From contig CM052358.1 in assembly GCA_028551475.1 (NCBI GenBank), positions 9,035,938 to 9,099,937 on the forward strand: a stretch of DNA of 64,000 nt, given 5' to 3'. The notes under the pieces were generated by a model that saw only the letters and a program-made list of their open reading frames with translations, was not told the origin of the DNA and did not search any database. The stretch is from Casuarina equisetifolia (Eukaryota > Streptophyta > Magnoliopsida > Fagales > Casuarinaceae). The position numbers and the translations under genes were made by a program. Shown one piece after another: positions 61,334 through 64,000 of the stretch. The first letter of the stretch is position 1; the number at the start of each line of letters is the position of its first letter.

Positions 61334-64000
61334 GTAGGCAGCAGTGATCACATAATCGCCTAAAAAAATATAAGGAATGGAGGCTTGATATTTGAGAGCG
61401 TGAGCTACCTCGAGAAGGTGACGATGTTTGTGCTCAACAACCCCATTTTGTTAAGGGGTGTAGGTGCAGGAGCTTTCATGGAGAATGCCATGGGAAAAGA
61501 AGAATAAGGAACAAGCATAATTAAAAAAATCACGAGCGTTATCAGTGTGAACACGTTAGACAGAAGTATGAAATTGTGTTGCAATAAGAGTAAAAAAATG
61601 GGTGAGATGAGGTAAGACTTAGGTTTTGGATTGCATGAGGAAAACCCATGTAGCGTGGGAGAAATCATCAACAAGAGTGAGGAAAAAACAGGACCCATCA
61701 CGATGAGGGGTGTGATAGGGGCCCCAGATGTCAAGATGAATAAGGGAAAAAATGGAAGAAGCACGAGAGGTGCTAAAGGGGAAAGGTTAGTAAGATTATT
61801 TTGCCAACGGGCAAATATGACATGTTGGGTATGGGAACGAGGCACTATGGCCTAAATGTTGATGGAGAATATTATTATTATTCAGAAAATTAGCATTACA
61901 AAAGGTGTCCCTAATGGGAGAATTACAAGCAAATAAAATATAATTAATTTGAACCCAAAAATAAAGGCCTTGTTGGACGCTACCCAAGCCTATCAGTTTT
62001 CCAGTCGAATAGACCTGAAAAAAACACAAGTTGGAATCAAGAATAAGGCGACAATCATTGGTCTTACAAACTTTGGAAACAGAAATGAGGTTAAAATGGA
62101 AATCAGGGACAAAAAGGACATTGTGTAGGGTGACACAATTGCTAAGGTGGACATCACCAATATCGGTGATGGAGGTCAGAATTCCATTTGGAAGACAAAT
62201 GAACAGAGATGGGTGATAGGGATAAATTTTGAAAAAATATTTTGTCACAAATAATGTGATCATTGGCACCTGAATCAATAATCCATGCAGTTGAGGATAG
62301 GGAGCTTGAAAAACAAAAAAAAGTACCTACAAAACTGGCAATTTTGTCATGAGTTCCATGTTGATTGAAAGCCTGCATAATTTGTTGAAGTTGGGCATCA
62401 ATGAGCTTAGAATTGGACTCATCTGGAATAGAAACAACATTAGATGTCACATTTTTGTCCAATTTTTCTTTTTTAGCTGGTTTCCCATGTAATTTCCAGC
62501 ATTAATCTTTAGTGTGATTTGTTCATTTGCAATAATCACAATAAAGATTATTTAGACTGTTGGATCAACTGCAGGATCCATTTGGACCGTTGGATTAGCG
62601 ATAAGTGGACGAAGAGCGTTGGTTGTTGGATTGGCTGACTGTAGGTGTAGTGGTCACGCGGTGCGGGCCGTTTGATGAGCACGTGGAGTCAAAGGAATAA
62701 TGGCCATCCGATGCGCCTAGTGCATCTGAGTCGTCTATGCCGAGAGAGGGTTGGAGGGGTTGAAGTGATTTGGTCTCAAAAAACCCTAGAGCCAAATTAA
62801 CGCTCTAGCCCCTAGACCCCTGAGCCACGAGAGCTCTCTGAGCGACAAAGGAATGAGCGATCAGAACAACCAAGTCGCCTATCCGAAGATATTCGGAGGA
62901 TGCCAATCTATGATGTTCTTCTTGGAGAGCAAGATGGAAAAGACAACGCAACGAAGGAGGCGGTTCCATGGCCAGAATCTGTGAACGAAACCCACTGTAA
63001 GTTTCATTTAACATCAATAAAAAATGAATAACCCGGTTGTGTTTTTTTATTTTCTGGTATTGGTGCAACGTGGGATCGGGGGCTTCGAGTTTCTCCTCAA
63101 CTTGGTCGTGTTCATTGCATAAGGCAACGAACTGATTGAAGAAGATGAAAACCAAGAGGTTTCCTTATTTCAAATTGATCAAAGAGTGATTGATCTGAAA
63201 GAGGTGCACCTGATCCGTGCGGCCATACATCTCGCAGAGATGGTCCTATAAAATTTAAGCATCTTTTGTTGGGGAAGTCCGGCGGCCACATCCAGTGAGA
63301 TCGTGTTCCCGATCTAGGTACGGACCAATTGGAAACACTTGCGCCATTATCGAGCAAGGCAGGGATCAGTTGACAGAAGGACAAAGTCATCGAGAAAACC
63401 ATCTTTGTCCTTCGTGAGAAGGGCACAACGGATGTTGCGAGACCAAATCGGGTAAGTGTTGGCGCTGGTGAGAGATTGAGCCACCAATCAAAGTTCGGGG
63501 CCATCCAAAATAGCGGTGTAAAGAGGATCACTGAGCTTTATGTGAATTCCAGCGATGGTGGAAGGGGGAATGACAAACCGGTAGGGGAACGGGTAAGGAT
63601 TGCTACCCGAACCCGAGTCGTCCACGAGACCCAAAAATTGAGGAAAGGTGGGAAGAGGGTAGGGATTGCTACCCGAATCCAAAAACATTGACCCGCCCAA
63701 GAAGGGGGTTGGCTTATAGAGGAAGAACCCAGTCCAAAGGTGTTGGTCCCTGTGGTTGGGTCAGGCCCTAGACTAACAGTTGGTATGGTGGGCTGGGTGG
63801 AGAGGTGAGATGGGCCAGAGACAGGATGATAAGGACCTGTATGTAGGAGGTAATAAAAAGCCCATGATAAGGGTTGGCCGAAGGAAAAAGCCCATGGAGT
63901 AGGGTTGTGCACAGGGAGAGGGGCAGAGGCAGAAGGAAGGCTCGAAGAGGTGCCCAAAGAGACCCCAGAGAAGCCAAGAAGGAGGACATCATCATGCTTG

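Larger units (their letters stand above)
57536..64000 (-). mobile_element. Ty1/Copia LTR retrotransposon, runs off the window, broken
   Basis: A minus-strand element with its 3' LTR at 57536-57777. Reading leftward from 64000 one meets gag (about 62.6-64.0 kb), protease with a DSGANDHI block (near 62270), the integrase region (61.4-61.9 and 59.5-60.1 kb), RT with MIYVDDILIMS (58.78 kb) and RNase H ending in an IFTKAL-type motif (57.8-58.15 kb). The 5' LTR lies beyond the right edge. Open stretches are longer than in the other Copia elements here, so it is probably the youngest of them, but several breaks are present. A solo Gypsy LTR is inserted at 60099-61333 and splits the integrase region. 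Confidence 0.9.

Overview
The window is nuclear DNA from a flowering plant. It has small exons with GT-AG (and some GC-AG) introns, AT-rich intergenic DNA, long CT/GA microsatellites and many old LTR retrotransposons. Protein matches are closest to what I remember of woody dicots such as grape, but the species cannot be named from the sequence.

Four host genes are supported exon by exon. (1) On the + strand at 8.8-14.6 kb lies an eight-exon cytochrome P450 of the CYP88A family, ent-kaurenoic acid oxidase (gibberellin synthesis), with a TATA box. (2) On the - strand at 32.4-37.3 kb lies a six-exon MSI1 gene, a WD40 histone chaperone shared by CAF-1 and PRC2. (3) On the - strand at 38.4-42.5 kb lies a small, probably plastid-targeted protein with four DnaJ-type CxxCxGxG zinc-finger motifs. 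(4) On the - strand at 43.5-50.15 kb lies a ten-exon ABCC/MRP-type full ABC transporter. Genes 2-4 form a same-strand cluster with about 1 kb between neighbours. They do not form a pathway; each is an ordinary single-copy-style gene.

The rest is mostly fossil retroelements. An old Copia element with both LTRs lies at 1.1-4.8 kb. A 5'-truncated Copia remnant with one LTR lies just downstream of the P450 (15.3-16.9 kb). A Copia element with both LTRs lies at 17.2-23.0 kb and holds a SINE-like insertion. A roughly 0.7-0.77 kb tandem array follows at 23.4-25.3 kb. At 26.4-31.7 kb, two Ty3/Gypsy gag-protease fragments form a very large inverted repeat next to a 1.2-kb LTR with a tRNA-Asp-type primer site. 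A Copia element runs from 57.5 kb off the right edge and carries a nested solo copy of the same Gypsy LTR, flanked by a perfect 5-bp target-site duplication.

Points worth a second look: two GC-AG introns in adjacent genes; an ABC transporter frame with no ATG; the Gypsy palindrome; two runs of more than 20 G; CT tracts abutting 5' splice sites; and a few coding-like fragments that I could not identify. I saw no convincing new biological system, tRNA, rRNA or CRISPR. All family calls rest on recognition by eye; no database search was run.
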